Shown here in pieces: positions 26,096 to 34,593 of a stretch of 53,995 nt of DNA. Position 1 is the stretch's first letter, and each line of letters starts with the position of its first letter. Source of the DNA: a virus; the IMG/VR virus record IMGVR_UViG_3300035698_029023, positions 1-53,995 of that record, one strand, 5' to 3'. A program made the translations under genes and the position numbers. The notes beneath the pieces were generated by a model. That model was not told the origin of the DNA and did not search any database. It saw only the letters and a list, made by a program, of their open reading frames with translations.

Positions 26096-27053
26096 GACGA
26101 GTCTTCGGGATGCGATTGAGCACTTTCCGCTGGCGCGTTGGCTGAGTGATCGCGGATTCCCTGCTGACGGGGAGAACGTGCGGATCAACTGTCCGCACTG
26201 TGGTGGACACCGTACGCTCAGTCTCCAGATTCGTCGTAAGGTATGCCGCTGTTTCAAGTGCGACGAGGGAGGTGCGGGAGGTAGTCGGTGGAATGGTCGT
26301 GGTTCCCTGGTGGACATATTGTGCCTTCTGTCCGGCATGTCGCGGGCCGCTGCCGTGCAGGAGATCTTTGCGCTGTCCGGGGTTCCCGATCGGGATGTTC
26401 CACAGCGTGCCGTCCCGGTTCGCCCGGCGACCATCATTCCCCGGGAAGCGATTGCGTTGCGGCTCCTTACTGCTTCCCACCCAGCCCTTGCAAGGCTTTT
26501 CGATCGCGGTCTTTCCCACCTGCTGCCACAACTTTACGTTGCTGCCCGAGGTGCCTATGCGCACCGTTGGATCCTGCCGTGCTATCACTGCGGTGAATTG
26601 GTGGGCTTCGAGGCGAAGGGCTACCTTCCGCACACCCGCCCCCCGAGTCTGTTTCCGGACTGGTTTTCCAGTTCCGAGACGATCTACACCACCTACGGGT
26701 GGGACACTTCGCTTGACTGGGTCGTGATCACTGAGAGCATCTTCGACGCAGAGACCCTGGCTTGCAATGCTGTCGGTCTCTACGGCTCGGTCCTTCACAC
26801 CGGTCAGTTGGAGAGGTTGCTCACCATGCGGCAGACGGGTCTCCGGCGGCTGGTCTGGTTTCTGGACGCGGATGCTTGGAGAAAACAGGCAAAGTCCATC
26901 CTGCTGCACACTCGCGCCTTCTTCGACAATTACGTGGTGGACGTGCCGCCGGGAACAGATCCCAACAGTCTGGGGTACCGTCGCTGCTGGAATCTGGTGA
27001 AGATGGCGAAGTTAGTGAACACGTCGGTCGACATTTTTGCGAGACTACCGTAA
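26064..27053 (+). CDS. DnaG-like DNA primase
   Basis: 329 residues from GTG 26064, overlapping the preceding gene by 32 bp; the start is uncertain, as ATG 26031 and TTG 25995 are in frame. A CHC2-type zinc finger has CPHCGG (near 42) and CFKC (near 63). A Toprim fold follows, with an ITESIFDAE acidic site (near 222) and VWFLDADAW (near 264) for the metal pair. It makes RNA primers with the DnaB-like helicase. The length is short compared with bacterial DnaG (about 580), because the C-terminal helicase-interaction region is missing, as in many phage primases. Confidence 0.75.
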   Translation: MNGPQQNRSSETSLRDAIEHFPLARWLSDRGFPADGENVRINCPHCGGHRTLSLQIRRKVCRCFKCDEGGAGGSRWNGRGSLVDILCLLSGMSRAAAVQEIFALSGVPDRDVPQRAVPVRPATIIPREAIALRLLTASHPALARLFDRGLSHLLPQLYVAARGAYAHRWILPCYHCGELVGFEAKGYLPHTRPPSLFPDWFSSSETIYTTYGWDTSLDWVVITESIFDAETLACNAVGLYGSVLHTGQLERLLTMRQTGLRRLVWFLDADAWRKQAKSILLHTRAFFDNYVVDVPPGTDPNSLGYRRCWNLVKMAKLVNTSVDIFARLP

Positions 27054-27060
27054 AACACCC

Positions 27061-27089
27061 TCGACAACTTGTTGGTAGCCTGTTATAAT
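27061..27089 (+). promoter_or_regulatory. Promoter for the flap-nuclease/clamp/polymerase operon
   Basis: TCGACA (27061-27066), 17-bp spacer, TATAAT (27084-27089). The predicted transcript starts near 27096 with a 35-nt leader before GTG 27131. It lies between primase and nuclease genes and would let the second half of the replication block be expressed independently. Confidence 0.65.
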
Positions 27090-27130
27090 GATTGGCGAAA
27101 CGGATTGATTCCACATGCCAGGGGAACTGC

Positions 27131-28033
27131 GTGCATCTACTCGTGGACGGTAATCTGCTGGCGGAGCGCTGTCGCCATTCTCCCCTGCGGCACTTGGGGA
27201 CGCGGGACGGGCGCCCAACAGGTGTGGTCTACGGGACTCTCCGGGCCGTTGCTTGGTATCGTAAGACGCTGGGAGTGCTGCCGCGCAGTGTGACGGTGGT
27301 TTGGGATGGCGGGCTGGCCCCGGGACGGTTGGATCTTTACCCCGACTACAAGCTTCCCCGCCGCGCCGCAAGGGAGGCTGCCAGTCCAGAGGAGCAGGAG
27401 GAGTACCGCGGCTTCCGGGTACAGCTTTCGTCTGTTCGGGACGGGCTGCGGTATCTTGGTGTCCGCCAGGTCCGGGTTGGGGGATGCGAGGCTGATGACA
27501 TCATTTCGGTCCTTGCTCACTTCCAAGATCGGTTGGGTGAGGTGTCCGTGATTGCCAGTACCGATCACGATTTCCACCACATTCTCTCTCCCACCGTGCT
27601 CATGTTTGATCCGCCCTCCGGTCGTACGATCCGGTGTGAGGATGTCTTGAGCGAAGCGTGCCCGACGACGGAGCACCTGCTTGTTGCCAAGGCAATCATT
27701 GGCGATTCTTCGGACAATATTGCCGGCATTCCAACGATTGGGAAGGCCAGGACGAGCGAGATCTTGCGTGCCTGGGGAAAACCGCCCGATGAGTTGCCGG
27801 AGAAGGTACAGGGGTGGCTGAAGACGGTCGTGGTGACTCACCGGAAAATTCTTGATCGTAACCTGCGACTCATGCGTTTGCCCCGGAACTGGGGCGAGAG
27901 TTTCTATACCCTGGAACAGGCGATTGAGGCGATGAGCCAGTACGGCGATGTGCCCCAGACCGATTGGCGGGCGTTCGCCGAGTTGTGCGTCGAATTGGAA
28001 TTCGAGAACGTTCTCCAGGAACTTAACTTTTGA
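27131..28033 (+). CDS. 5'-3' exonuclease / flap endonuclease
   Basis: 300 residues from GTG 27131, with AGGGGA 6 nt upstream; an earlier TTG at 27092 would overlap the promoter's start site. Motifs are those of the FEN/T5 exonuclease family: DGNLL at the N terminus, TVVWDGG, EADDII near 117, STDHDFH near 140, and the DNA-binding block IIGDSSDNIAGIPTIG near 190. It would remove RNA primers and flaps. It partners the polymerase coded downstream, which lacks a 5' nuclease domain. Confidence 0.8.
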   Translation: MHLLVDGNLLAERCRHSPLRHLGTRDGRPTGVVYGTLRAVAWYRKTLGVLPRSVTVVWDGGLAPGRLDLYPDYKLPRRAAREAASPEEQEEYRGFRVQLSSVRDGLRYLGVRQVRVGGCEADDIISVLAHFQDRLGEVSVIASTDHDFHHILSPTVLMFDPPSGRTIRCEDVLSEACPTTEHLLVAKAIIGDSSDNIAGIPTIGKARTSEILRAWGKPPDELPEKVQGWLKTVVVTHRKILDRNLRLMRLPRNWGESFYTLEQAIEAMSQYGDVPQTDWRAFAELCVELEFENVLQELNF

Positions 28034-28043
28034 GGGAATGCCG

Positions 28044-28631
28044 ATGGAATCCGGAACGAATGGAGCGGATCGCAAAGAAGATCTGCGCAGACGGCTTGGT
28101 GACGGAGAGTTTCGCGGTTTGGTGGTGGAGGCTGCTGCGTGGATGCGGCCGAAGTTTCCAGCTTGGAACCGACAGTGTTTCGACGAGTGCCTGTCGGATA
28201 TGGACTTCTTCTCCCTGGAAGCGATCGATAAATACGATCCCGACAGGGGAACGAAGTTTTCGACGTTTCTTCGGGGACACCTGCGGCAACGTGCGACGAG
28301 GATCCTCTGTTCTGTGTGGCGCGTCCGAGCGGAGGTGCCTTTGGGGATTCTTGGCTCTCTGTCGGACACCTCCAGTCCATGGCGGATGGCCTCGGTGCGG
28401 TCGCCGCGGGAGCAGGAGAGAGCGGTGGCGCGTGTGCTGACGCTCTCGGACGAGTCCCGGACAACATTTGCGAGGTTGTTGGCCGTGAAGGACTTCGCTG
28501 CCATGCTGGCCTGCGTCCGGCGTCCGCGTTGTCGGCGCCTATCGTCCAGATGGGAGGGTGTAGATCGGGCTCGGATCCTATCCCTGCGCCGGGAAGTCTT
28601 GGCGAGTTCGGAGGAATTCGATGCGACGTGA
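28044..28631 (+). CDS. Sigma-70-like factor (phage late sigma candidate)
   Basis: 195 residues; ATG 28044 has a GAGGG ribosome site at the right distance, while ATG 28038 is too close. Residues about 50-85 (DMDFFSLEAIDKYDPDRG, then TKFSTFLRGHLRQRA) match region 2 of sigma-70, including the RNA-polymerase-binding and -10 contact helices. Residues after 120 are Arg-rich and helical. The compact layout is like phage sigma factors (T4 gp55). Its neighbour two genes on is a sliding clamp, the partner of gp55 in T4. Could also be a divergent regulator; specificity is unknown. Confidence 0.6.
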   Translation: MESGTNGADRKEDLRRRLGDGEFRGLVVEAAAWMRPKFPAWNRQCFDECLSDMDFFSLEAIDKYDPDRGTKFSTFLRGHLRQRATRILCSVWRVRAEVPLGILGSLSDTSSPWRMASVRSPREQERAVARVLTLSDESRTTFARLLAVKDFAAMLACVRRPRCRRLSSRWEGVDRARILSLRREVLASSEEFDAT

Positions 28632-28962
28632 GTGTCGGGCCTGCCAGGTGTGGGTGGTGTTCCAAGGCGACGAGGATGTGGGCTGGTGTCACCTATGGCC
28701 CACCAAAAAGAAGAAGGCTGCGAATGATTTCTGTGGCCAGTTTTGCCCGCGTCCTCCGGGAGACGATGTGCTTGCAACCGACCTGGAGATGCTTCCGGCT
28801 GTGTCGGACAGGACTCGTCGGATCTGTTGGTCGCTTGGCCTCCGACAGGTAGGCGACGTGTACTTGGTGGGGCGGGCAGCAATCGTATTGAACGGTCGCC
28901 CCGAGAAACAAACCATCCATGAGCTGGCCTCGGCAATGAGGGTGTTGGGAGTTCTATGGTAA
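28621..28962 (+). CDS. Small Cys-rich protein next to the clamp gene
   Basis: 113 residues, overlapping the sigma-like gene by 11 bp. It begins MRRECRACQVWVVF with a CxxC pair; two further Cys (CGQFC) near residue 38 could complete a zinc site. A basic stretch KKKKAAND follows, then a helix-rich end (RRICWSLGLRQVGDVYLVG). No family is recognised. Lying between sigma and clamp, it could be an adaptor of RNA polymerase or clamp, but this is inference from position. Confidence 0.45.
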   Translation: MRRECRACQVWVVFQGDEDVGWCHLWPTKKKKAANDFCGQFCPRPPGDDVLATDLEMLPAVSDRTRRICWSLGLRQVGDVYLVGRAAIVLNGRPEKQTIHELASAMRVLGVLW

Positions 28963-29996
28963 CTGTCCAGGCGAAATCTTTGCAGGAACTGGTCGGTCGG
29001 GTTGCCTTGGTAGCCTGCAAGGACAGTTCGATCGCTGTGTTCCGGCAGGTCTGCCTGCGAGGCGGGTTGATGTCTGCCTACGATGGTTGCTATGGGGTGA
29101 TCTCGCGTTCACCGTTTCCCGATATCTGCTGTTGTGTTCCCGCGGATCGCCTGGAGACCGTGGTGCGGGGCCTGTCGGGAGACATTGCCGTGTCCCAGGT
29201 AAAGCATGGCCTGGTCCTGAAGTCGGGTCGGCACACAACGCGCTTGCAGACGGCCGATGCTACCCCCTTTCCAGAAATTCTGCCGACGCACGTGTGGCCG
29301 TATTATACGGGTGCCGATTTTGTGGCAGCCCTCGAACGGATTGCCTTCTGCGCCTCAGACGAGAGTGCAAGGACGGCCCGGTTTTCCGGTGCAGGATTCC
29401 GAGGTCGGTACTGTTACGCTACCGATGGACACCGGGCGTCCCGCGCGGACCTGTCCGGGGAAGTGGAGAGTCCGATCTCCATTCCTCGTGGGGCCCTGCG
29501 GCGGATTCTTTCGTTCGGGGAGCCGTCTCGGATCCACCGTGACGACAACCGGCTGGTCTGTAGTTACGACGAGCACCATACGGTTGTGGTGGCTTCGGTG
29601 TCGGCTCTGGCTTATCCCTTTGACGCGATCGATCAACAGTTCGGGCGTGTTCTGCGGCCGGCTGATGACTGCGTATTTCCAGACGAGATGGTCTCCGCAA
29701 CGCAGCGTGTCTGTGGTCTTCTTGGGACACAATCTCATAAGGAGATCCGACTGGAGAATACTGCTGCGGGTGTTTTAACGGTGCGGAGTGTGGAGTCGGA
29801 GATTGGCTTGTCTGAGGAGCAACTGTCCTGGGACTACCAAACGCCGTTCCAGGTCAAGTTGGATGCTGGACTGTTCATTGACGCGGTCAAGCGCACGAGG
29901 AAAGGCAATCTGACAGATGTGGTGACCGGAGGAAGGAGTCACATCCGGTTTTATGGGAAGGAATTCGAGCATGTTCTAGCCCTGCGAGCGGAATAG
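28956..29996 (+). CDS. DNA polymerase III beta-like sliding clamp
   Basis: 346 residues, overlapping the previous gene by 7 bp. The middle domain contains FVAALERIAFCASDESART and YATDGHRASRADLSGE, the typical second-domain pattern of bacterial DnaN (ATDGHRL), with IPRGALRRIL of the third. Length is close to the bacterial clamp (about 366). A ring clamp fits the polymerase downstream and could also couple late transcription through the sigma-like factor. Overall similarity to bacterial DnaN is low outside these motifs. Confidence 0.7.
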   Translation: MVTVQAKSLQELVGRVALVACKDSSIAVFRQVCLRGGLMSAYDGCYGVISRSPFPDICCCVPADRLETVVRGLSGDIAVSQVKHGLVLKSGRHTTRLQTADATPFPEILPTHVWPYYTGADFVAALERIAFCASDESARTARFSGAGFRGRYCYATDGHRASRADLSGEVESPISIPRGALRRILSFGEPSRIHRDDNRLVCSYDEHHTVVVASVSALAYPFDAIDQQFGRVLRPADDCVFPDEMVSATQRVCGLLGTQSHKEIRLENTAAGVLTVRSVESEIGLSEEQLSWDYQTPFQVKLDAGLFIDAVKRTRKGNLTDVVTGGRSHIRFYGKEFEHVLALRAE

Positions 29997-32468
29997 ATGC
30001 CTCAGCTTTCTCTTCTCCATACCGTTGGCAATCGTGTTCGCACGGATCTCCGCTGCGCTGCTTGCGATCTCTGCGAGAATCCGGTCATGCGCACCAATCG
30101 CATGGATGGGGTCGGGAACACCAGCCCAACATACATGTTCGTCGGGTTCCATCCGGGCGAGGAGGACGACCGCATCGGGGCCCCGTTCACGGGTGGCAAC
30201 GGTCGGTTGTTGAAGTCCATGTTGCTGGAGGCGAGGGTTCCCGTTTCCGACAGTTTCTACACGAACTGCCTGCGATGTTTTCCCGGGGACATCAATGTTA
30301 AGGAGCGCCAGTGGAAGGCGTGCCAGGACTACCTGCGCACTGAGATTCGTCGGGTGCGTCCAAAACTCATTGTTGCCATGGGTGCCAAGGCACTGACCTG
30401 GCTTACGGGACATACGGGGGTCACCAAGCTGCGCCGCCGTGGACTTCCCTGCATCGTTCCGGTGGGCTTTGATCTGTTGGTCTTTCCTATCCGCCAACCC
30501 GTGTCGTTGTATCACTGCGACACGGAAGAGGAGAAGGTTTCGCTCCGATCTTTGATGGTTTCCGATCTGCGGTGGCTGCGGGAGCAGGTGGAGCAGGGGC
30601 GGATCCAGCGACGGGGGGACATCGAGACAGACTACCAGACTGCCAGGACACCGGAGGACGTGGATCGGTTCTTTGAGGAGTTCGAGCGGTACGATACGTT
30701 GTCGTGCGACTTGGAGACAGGAGACACGGCATTTCAACCCCGTCTCTTTCCCGAGGAAGACTGTCGTGTCATTTCCATCGGGTTCTCGTTCGGACCAGGT
30801 GTTGGCAGGGCTATCCCGATCCATGCTCGTGGGCTCACGCGGTTGCAATGGTGGGACGAGAAGTACCTCCACGATCATTTGATTCCGCGCATCGCAGACC
30901 TGCTCCGGCGAAAGACTGTTTTCGGGCACAACTTCGTCCAGTTCGACCAGAAGTGGATCCGTCACGGGTTTGGTGTTGAGCGGTGCAAGGTTGACTTTGA
31001 CACGATGTTTGGCCACTACCTGCTCGACGAGGAGAAGGGCACCCACGGACTGGAACGTCTGGCGCTTCTGTTTACTACGATGTCGCCGTGGAAGAGTCAG
31101 TTCACTCTGGCCGACACCGAGCAGATGTGCCAGTATCTCTGCCACGATGTGGATGCGACCTTCCGAATTCGGCAGCATGTTGAGGGGCAACTCAGTCCCA
31201 TCCAGAAATGGCTTCTCTCGGATCTGCTTCTGCCAGTTGCCGATGTTCTCCTGGACATGGAGTGGCGGGGGGTGGCTGTTTCGCAAGAGAACATTTCCAA
31301 GCTGGACCAGTACCTCTCCGAGCGCATCTGCGAGGAGATACGGTTGTTGCGTGATTCCCAGGCAGTGCAGGCATTCGAGATAGCTAAGAACTGTTCGTTC
31401 AATCCCGATTCGTTTGATCACTGCGGCCAACTCATGGAGAAGTTTCTCAACTTGCGGTGCTTCAAGTTGACGCGGGGCGGCCAGTATTCCACGGATTCGG
31501 AGGTGCTGGCCAAGTATGTACGGGTGTCGGAGGTCGGGTCTATCCAGAGCATCAGGCGGCTCCGCAAGTTGCACAGTACCTATTGTGTGGGTGTGCAGCG
31601 GACAGTGCGGAAGGACGGGCGGGTACACACGACCTACAAGCTCCACGGAACGGTGACGGGACGGCCGTCTAGTTCCGATCCCAACCTGATGAACATTCCC
31701 AGAGACGATACCGCCGGTAAGGTGCTCGAAGACGGGAAGGCCATCAAGGCAATGTTCTGTGCCAGTGACGGGCATGTTCTTCTCCAGGCTGACTATTCCC
31801 AGATTGAGCTGCGCATATTGGCGGCGTTGTCTGACGACGAAGCGCTCAAGGACATCTATCTCAATGGTCTCGATGCCCATACGGCAACGGCGGCAAAGGT
31901 GTACGGGATCTCGCTGGAAGAGGTTACAAAGGCACAGAGAGCAAATTCAAAATGTATTAACTTCGGGGTAGTGTACGGTATGTCGGAAGAGAGTCTTCTG
32001 AAGAAGTTTATTGATGCAGGCAACACCGAACAGCAGGCACGCGAATTCTACCAAATGCACCGGTGTACCTTTTCTGGTGTTTGGCGGTTTATGGCCGAAC
32101 AGGAGCGGATCATTCGCGCACAGGGATGGCAGGAAGCGCCGCTGGGGCGCAGGCGCCGGTATGAGGAGATCACGCCGCATGCCATCCGGCAGGCGTACAA
32201 CTTTTTGATTCAGAACGGCGCGAGCGAGATAACGCTGCTCGCCCTGGTGCGCTGTCGTCGTGCCCTTGATGCGTTGGGGATGCCGGTGAAGTTGCTCCTG
32301 ACCGTGTACGACAGCATCGTTTTTGACGTGCCCCAGGGGCTGGAGGAGGAGACGTGCCGGGTCGTGCGTGCCGTGATGGAGGGGTTCCGCTTCCCCTGGC
32401 TGACGGTTCCGATCGTGGTTGACCTGGAAATCGGTCCAGACTGGGGAAATCTGGAAAAAGTGGTCTAA
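29997..32468 (+). CDS. Uracil-DNA-glycosylase-like / DNA polymerase I fusion
   Basis: 823 residues starting directly after the clamp's stop. Residues 1 to about 165 resemble family-4 uracil-DNA glycosylase: CAACDLC near 20, PGEEDDRIGAPFTGG near 55, FYTNCLRCFPGDIN near 85 and a later Cys, probably an iron-sulfur site. The first catalytic motif has Phe in place of Glu (FHPG), and the HP(S/A) motif reads IRQPVSL, so activity may be lost. Residues about 230-400 are a 3'-5' exonuclease (CDLETGD). The rest is the family A polymerase: DYSQIELR near 598, RANSKCINFGVVYG near 648 and VYDSIVFD near 770. No 5' nuclease domain is present; it is encoded separately. Confidence 0.8.
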   Translation: MPQLSLLHTVGNRVRTDLRCAACDLCENPVMRTNRMDGVGNTSPTYMFVGFHPGEEDDRIGAPFTGGNGRLLKSMLLEARVPVSDSFYTNCLRCFPGDINVKERQWKACQDYLRTEIRRVRPKLIVAMGAKALTWLTGHTGVTKLRRRGLPCIVPVGFDLLVFPIRQPVSLYHCDTEEEKVSLRSLMVSDLRWLREQVEQGRIQRRGDIETDYQTARTPEDVDRFFEEFERYDTLSCDLETGDTAFQPRLFPEEDCRVISIGFSFGPGVGRAIPIHARGLTRLQWWDEKYLHDHLIPRIADLLRRKTVFGHNFVQFDQKWIRHGFGVERCKVDFDTMFGHYLLDEEKGTHGLERLALLFTTMSPWKSQFTLADTEQMCQYLCHDVDATFRIRQHVEGQLSPIQKWLLSDLLLPVADVLLDMEWRGVAVSQENISKLDQYLSERICEEIRLLRDSQAVQAFEIAKNCSFNPDSFDHCGQLMEKFLNLRCFKLTRGGQYSTDSEVLAKYVRVSEVGSIQSIRRLRKLHSTYCVGVQRTVRKDGRVHTTYKLHGTVTGRPSSSDPNLMNIPRDDTAGKVLEDGKAIKAMFCASDGHVLLQADYSQIELRILAALSDDEALKDIYLNGLDAHTATAAKVYGISLEEVTKAQRANSKCINFGVVYGMSEESLLKKFIDAGNTEQQAREFYQMHRCTFSGVWRFMAEQERIIRAQGWQEAPLGRRRRYEEITPHAIRQAYNFLIQNGASEITLLALVRCRRALDALGMPVKLLLTVYDSIVFDVPQGLEEETCRVVRAVMEGFRFPWLTVPIVVDLEIGPDWGNLEKVV

Positions 32469-32507
32469 CATCTTCTGCAAGCGTGGTATAATACCTTGTC
32501 CGACAAG
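32465..32507 (+). promoter_or_regulatory. Promoter with operator-like inverted repeat at the start site
   Basis: CTAACA (32465-32470), 16 bp, TATAAT (32487-32492). CTTGTCCGACAAG (32495-32507) is an inverted repeat covering the expected transcription start. It lies between the polymerase and a small gene and would drive the UvsY-gp32 group. Confidence 0.6.
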
Positions 32508-32516
32508 TTATGGAAC

Positions 32517-32765
32517 ATGCTTTGGGAGGTCATCTCGCTCTGGGACGCCGGTCGGTGCAAGGCGGCCCGGGTTGCGTGGCGGGAACTTCCTCTCGATTTC
32601 CGTGGCCGGGTTCTCCGATTTGTGTTGGTCCTGCTTCGGGAGGGCTATGAGGACTTTCCTGTTGTGGTGTGTTCCTCGAACTACGGGCCCGTGACATTCA
32701 GTGAGGCATTTTTTGACAAGTTGTCGCGGATCGTGCCAGAGGTGAATCGTGTACATGCGAGATGA
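32517..32765 (+). CDS. Small hypothetical protein ahead of UvsY-like gene
   Basis: 82 residues from ATG 32517. An in-frame TTG at 32496 lies within the promoter's inverted repeat and probably precedes the transcript, so the ATG is preferred; no good ribosome site is seen. The product is helical with Trp and Arg (MLWEVISLWDAGRCKAARVA) and ends SRIVPEVNRVHAR. The stop overlaps the next gene (ATGA). Function unknown. Confidence 0.45.
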   Translation: MLWEVISLWDAGRCKAARVAWRELPLDFRGRVLRFVLVLLREGYEDFPVVVCSSNYGPVTFSEAFFDKLSRIVPEVNRVHAR

Positions 32766-33313
32766 GGACGATGGCTGAGGAAGAGATTGGGAAGATCGAG
32801 CGCATCGATGAGACATTTCACCGGCTTGCTGCCGACGAGGATGTGTTTGACTGGGAGTCACGGTTGGACTGTGTCCTGAATCCAGACAATGTGACGAGTC
32901 ACCTGTTTGAGCACACTGCTACGTATCGCAAGTGGGCGTTACTGTCTGAACTTGCCGAGCGGCAGTTTCACGACTTGGAAGACAATTTGGAGGCCGTGCG
33001 GTGCGACTGTCGCCAGCGCGCTAGGCAGTCCCTCGAAACGGACAAAGTAAAGATCACCGAGGATCGGGTGAAGGAACTGGCTGTACTGGATCCTGCTTTC
33101 AGGGCTGTCTTGGCCCAGTACCGGCAGGCGCAGCATGTGTATGAACGGTTTCACCGCATGGAAAACGCGATGTTTTTTTCTCATCGAGCCATGCTCCAGA
33201 GTATCAATGCCCGACAGGTGCGGGAGCGTTCTTGGGATCCGACATCCAGCAGCCGCCCGCCCAATTGGGACGATGCTAAAACCTCGTATCAAGAACAGAA
33301 GAGAGAAACCTAA
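32762..33313 (+). CDS. UvsY-like recombination mediator (putative)
   Basis: 183 residues; ATG 32762 overlaps the preceding stop, while ATG 32771 is a nearby alternative with a GAGG site. Strongly helical and charged, with WALLSELAERQFHDLEDNL and FRAVLAQYRQAQHVYERFHR separated by a loop (residues about 60-145). This helical layout and the position before a single-strand binding protein and RecA gene match UvsY-like mediators that load UvsX onto gp32-coated DNA. The family link is by pattern and synteny, not by catalytic residues. Confidence 0.5.
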   Translation: MRTMAEEEIGKIERIDETFHRLAADEDVFDWESRLDCVLNPDNVTSHLFEHTATYRKWALLSELAERQFHDLEDNLEAVRCDCRQRARQSLETDKVKITEDRVKELAVLDPAFRAVLAQYRQAQHVYERFHRMENAMFFSHRAMLQSINARQVRERSWDPTSSSRPPNWDDAKTSYQEQKRET

Positions 33314-34509
33314 TGACAGCTCAGGATCAGCAGGATCGGTGGAAGAAGAAGATGTACCAATGGGAGCAGTCGGGCGATCGTGCCCCACGCTGGACCCCAA
33401 ATCGCGGACGGAACCAGATCCGTATCATTCCGGCTTTCTCGGATGGTGGGGACTTTTTCAAGGAATACCAGGCTGCTTTCAAGGTGGGTCCGAATCAGAA
33501 GATGGTCGTTCCCCGGGCCCAGTATGGTCTTGGTGACACCCCGTTCCAGACGTATTACGACGCGCTGGTTGCCAGCGATGATCCGGCTAAGCAGGAAGAG
33601 GCTTCGCGGATCAAGCCCGGTGTTCAGGTTATCGTGTTCGTCATTGACCGCGCCGACGAGGCCAAAGGGCCTCAGATTTGGTATGCCACGGAGCGGCAGA
33701 TGCGAGATGTGATGAAGTACGTGGTGGACCCGCGGTACGGTGATATCACGACTGCGGTGCCCAATCAGGACGGCCGCGGGGCTCGGGATCTGATTATCGA
33801 TTTCACTCCCAAGGGCCAGAGTGGCAACCGGTACGCAAAGTACGAGATCCTGCCGGATGCGGGGCCGAGCAATCTCGGTACGGACGAGCAAACGGCCGAG
33901 TGGTTGGCTGTGGACCTCTTTGAGAAGTACAAGGTGGGGCGCCCATCCGATGCGGAGTATATCGAGGCGGTGCTCAACGGAACGGATGGGGAGTTTGTGG
34001 CAGCACAGCGTAGTGGGGAGGCGGACGGTAATCCGCGCCCACAGCATCCCGTGTCGTCGCCCCCGCTGGCTCCACCTTCTCCAGGGGCTCCCGCGCCGCC
34101 TGTCCCGGCTGGTCCGGTTCTCGTTTTTCCCGCAGGCGTTTCGGCGGATCAACTCCTCTGGGTGATCGAGGCTCCCGGGCAGCAGCCGGTCCAGAAGCCG
34201 GCGGCCGAGATTGTACAGACATTGGCCACCGGCACGGACTGGACAGTGCATCATGGCAACGCCTGGAAGCCGGCCTCCGAGCACGGGTTTTCGGTGGCGG
34301 TGCCTCCCTCCACGCCGCCGACCGCCCCGCCTGCTTCCTCCCCACCGATGGCTCCCCCGGCGCCCGTGCCTCCCAGTGAAGAGGATGCCATCCAGGCGCA
34401 GATCGAGGAGCTTCAGCGGCGAAAAGCGGCGCAGGGACAGGTGCCGGAGGACGGCAAGCCGGAGAGCAGTTCGGCGGCACAGGAGTTACGCCAGACTCTG
34501 GGCGGGTAG
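33313..34509 (+). CDS. Single-stranded DNA-binding protein, gp32-like
   Basis: 398 residues; ATG overlaps the previous TAA. Residues 1 to about 220 have the pattern of the T4 gp32-like family: a basic Trp/Arg-rich N terminus (RTAPRWTPN-like), RNQIRIIPAFSDGGDFFKEY, VQVIVFVIDRADEAKG and a repeated VDPRYGDI-like strand. The remaining 170 residues are Pro/Ala-rich linkers around a small folded part (LLWVIEAPGQQP to NAWKPASEHG), with an acidic tail, a form that often binds partners. It coats replicating DNA for UvsX and polymerase. A strong terminator follows. Confidence 0.6.
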   Translation: MTAQDQQDRWKKKMYQWEQSGDRAPRWTPNRGRNQIRIIPAFSDGGDFFKEYQAAFKVGPNQKMVVPRAQYGLGDTPFQTYYDALVASDDPAKQEEASRIKPGVQVIVFVIDRADEAKGPQIWYATERQMRDVMKYVVDPRYGDITTAVPNQDGRGARDLIIDFTPKGQSGNRYAKYEILPDAGPSNLGTDEQTAEWLAVDLFEKYKVGRPSDAEYIEAVLNGTDGEFVAAQRSGEADGNPRPQHPVSSPPLAPPSPGAPAPPVPAGPVLVFPAGVSADQLLWVIEAPGQQPVQKPAAEIVQTLATGTDWTVHHGNAWKPASEHGFSVAVPPSTPPTAPPASSPPMAPPAPVPPSEEDAIQAQIEELQRRKAAQGQVPEDGKPESSSAAQELRQTLGG

Positions 34510-34525
34510 TTGTGAGTGGACCGTC

Positions 34526-34552
34526 GAGCCGGGGGCACTTGGCCCCCGGCTC
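34526..34552 (+). terminator. Strong hairpin terminator before recA
   Basis: GAGCCGGGGGC (34526-34536) pairs perfectly with GCCCCCGGCTC (34542-34552) around a 5-nt loop, followed by TCTCCTCTGATC, which is only moderately T-rich. It ends transcription of the single-strand binding gene or acts as an attenuator ahead of the conserved element and UvsX. The 11-bp GC-rich stem is the strongest hairpin seen in the window. Confidence 0.7.
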
Positions 34553-34561
34553 TCTCCTCTG

Positions 34562-34593
34562 ATCCCTGTGCATGGGGTTTGTACTCGTGACGA
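34562..34593 (+). repeat. Conserved intergenic element, copy b, containing the recA start
   Basis: ATCCCTGTGCATGGGG followed by TTTGTACTCGTGACGA. Relative to the other copies, the change CAG to CAT creates ATG 34572 and TGCG to CGTG creates GTG 34587, both in the UvsX frame. The element therefore overlaps the start of that gene instead of lying ahead of it. Confidence 0.65.

Noticed and set aside
27137-29020. Antisense frame of about 627 codons on the - strand
   Set aside because: It crosses four + strand genes with recognised motifs, and its residues are Arg/Pro/Ser-rich as in shadow frames.
29976-31880. Antisense frame of about 634 codons opposite the polymerase
   Set aside because: Opposes exonuclease and polymerase motifs on the + strand; no start signal.
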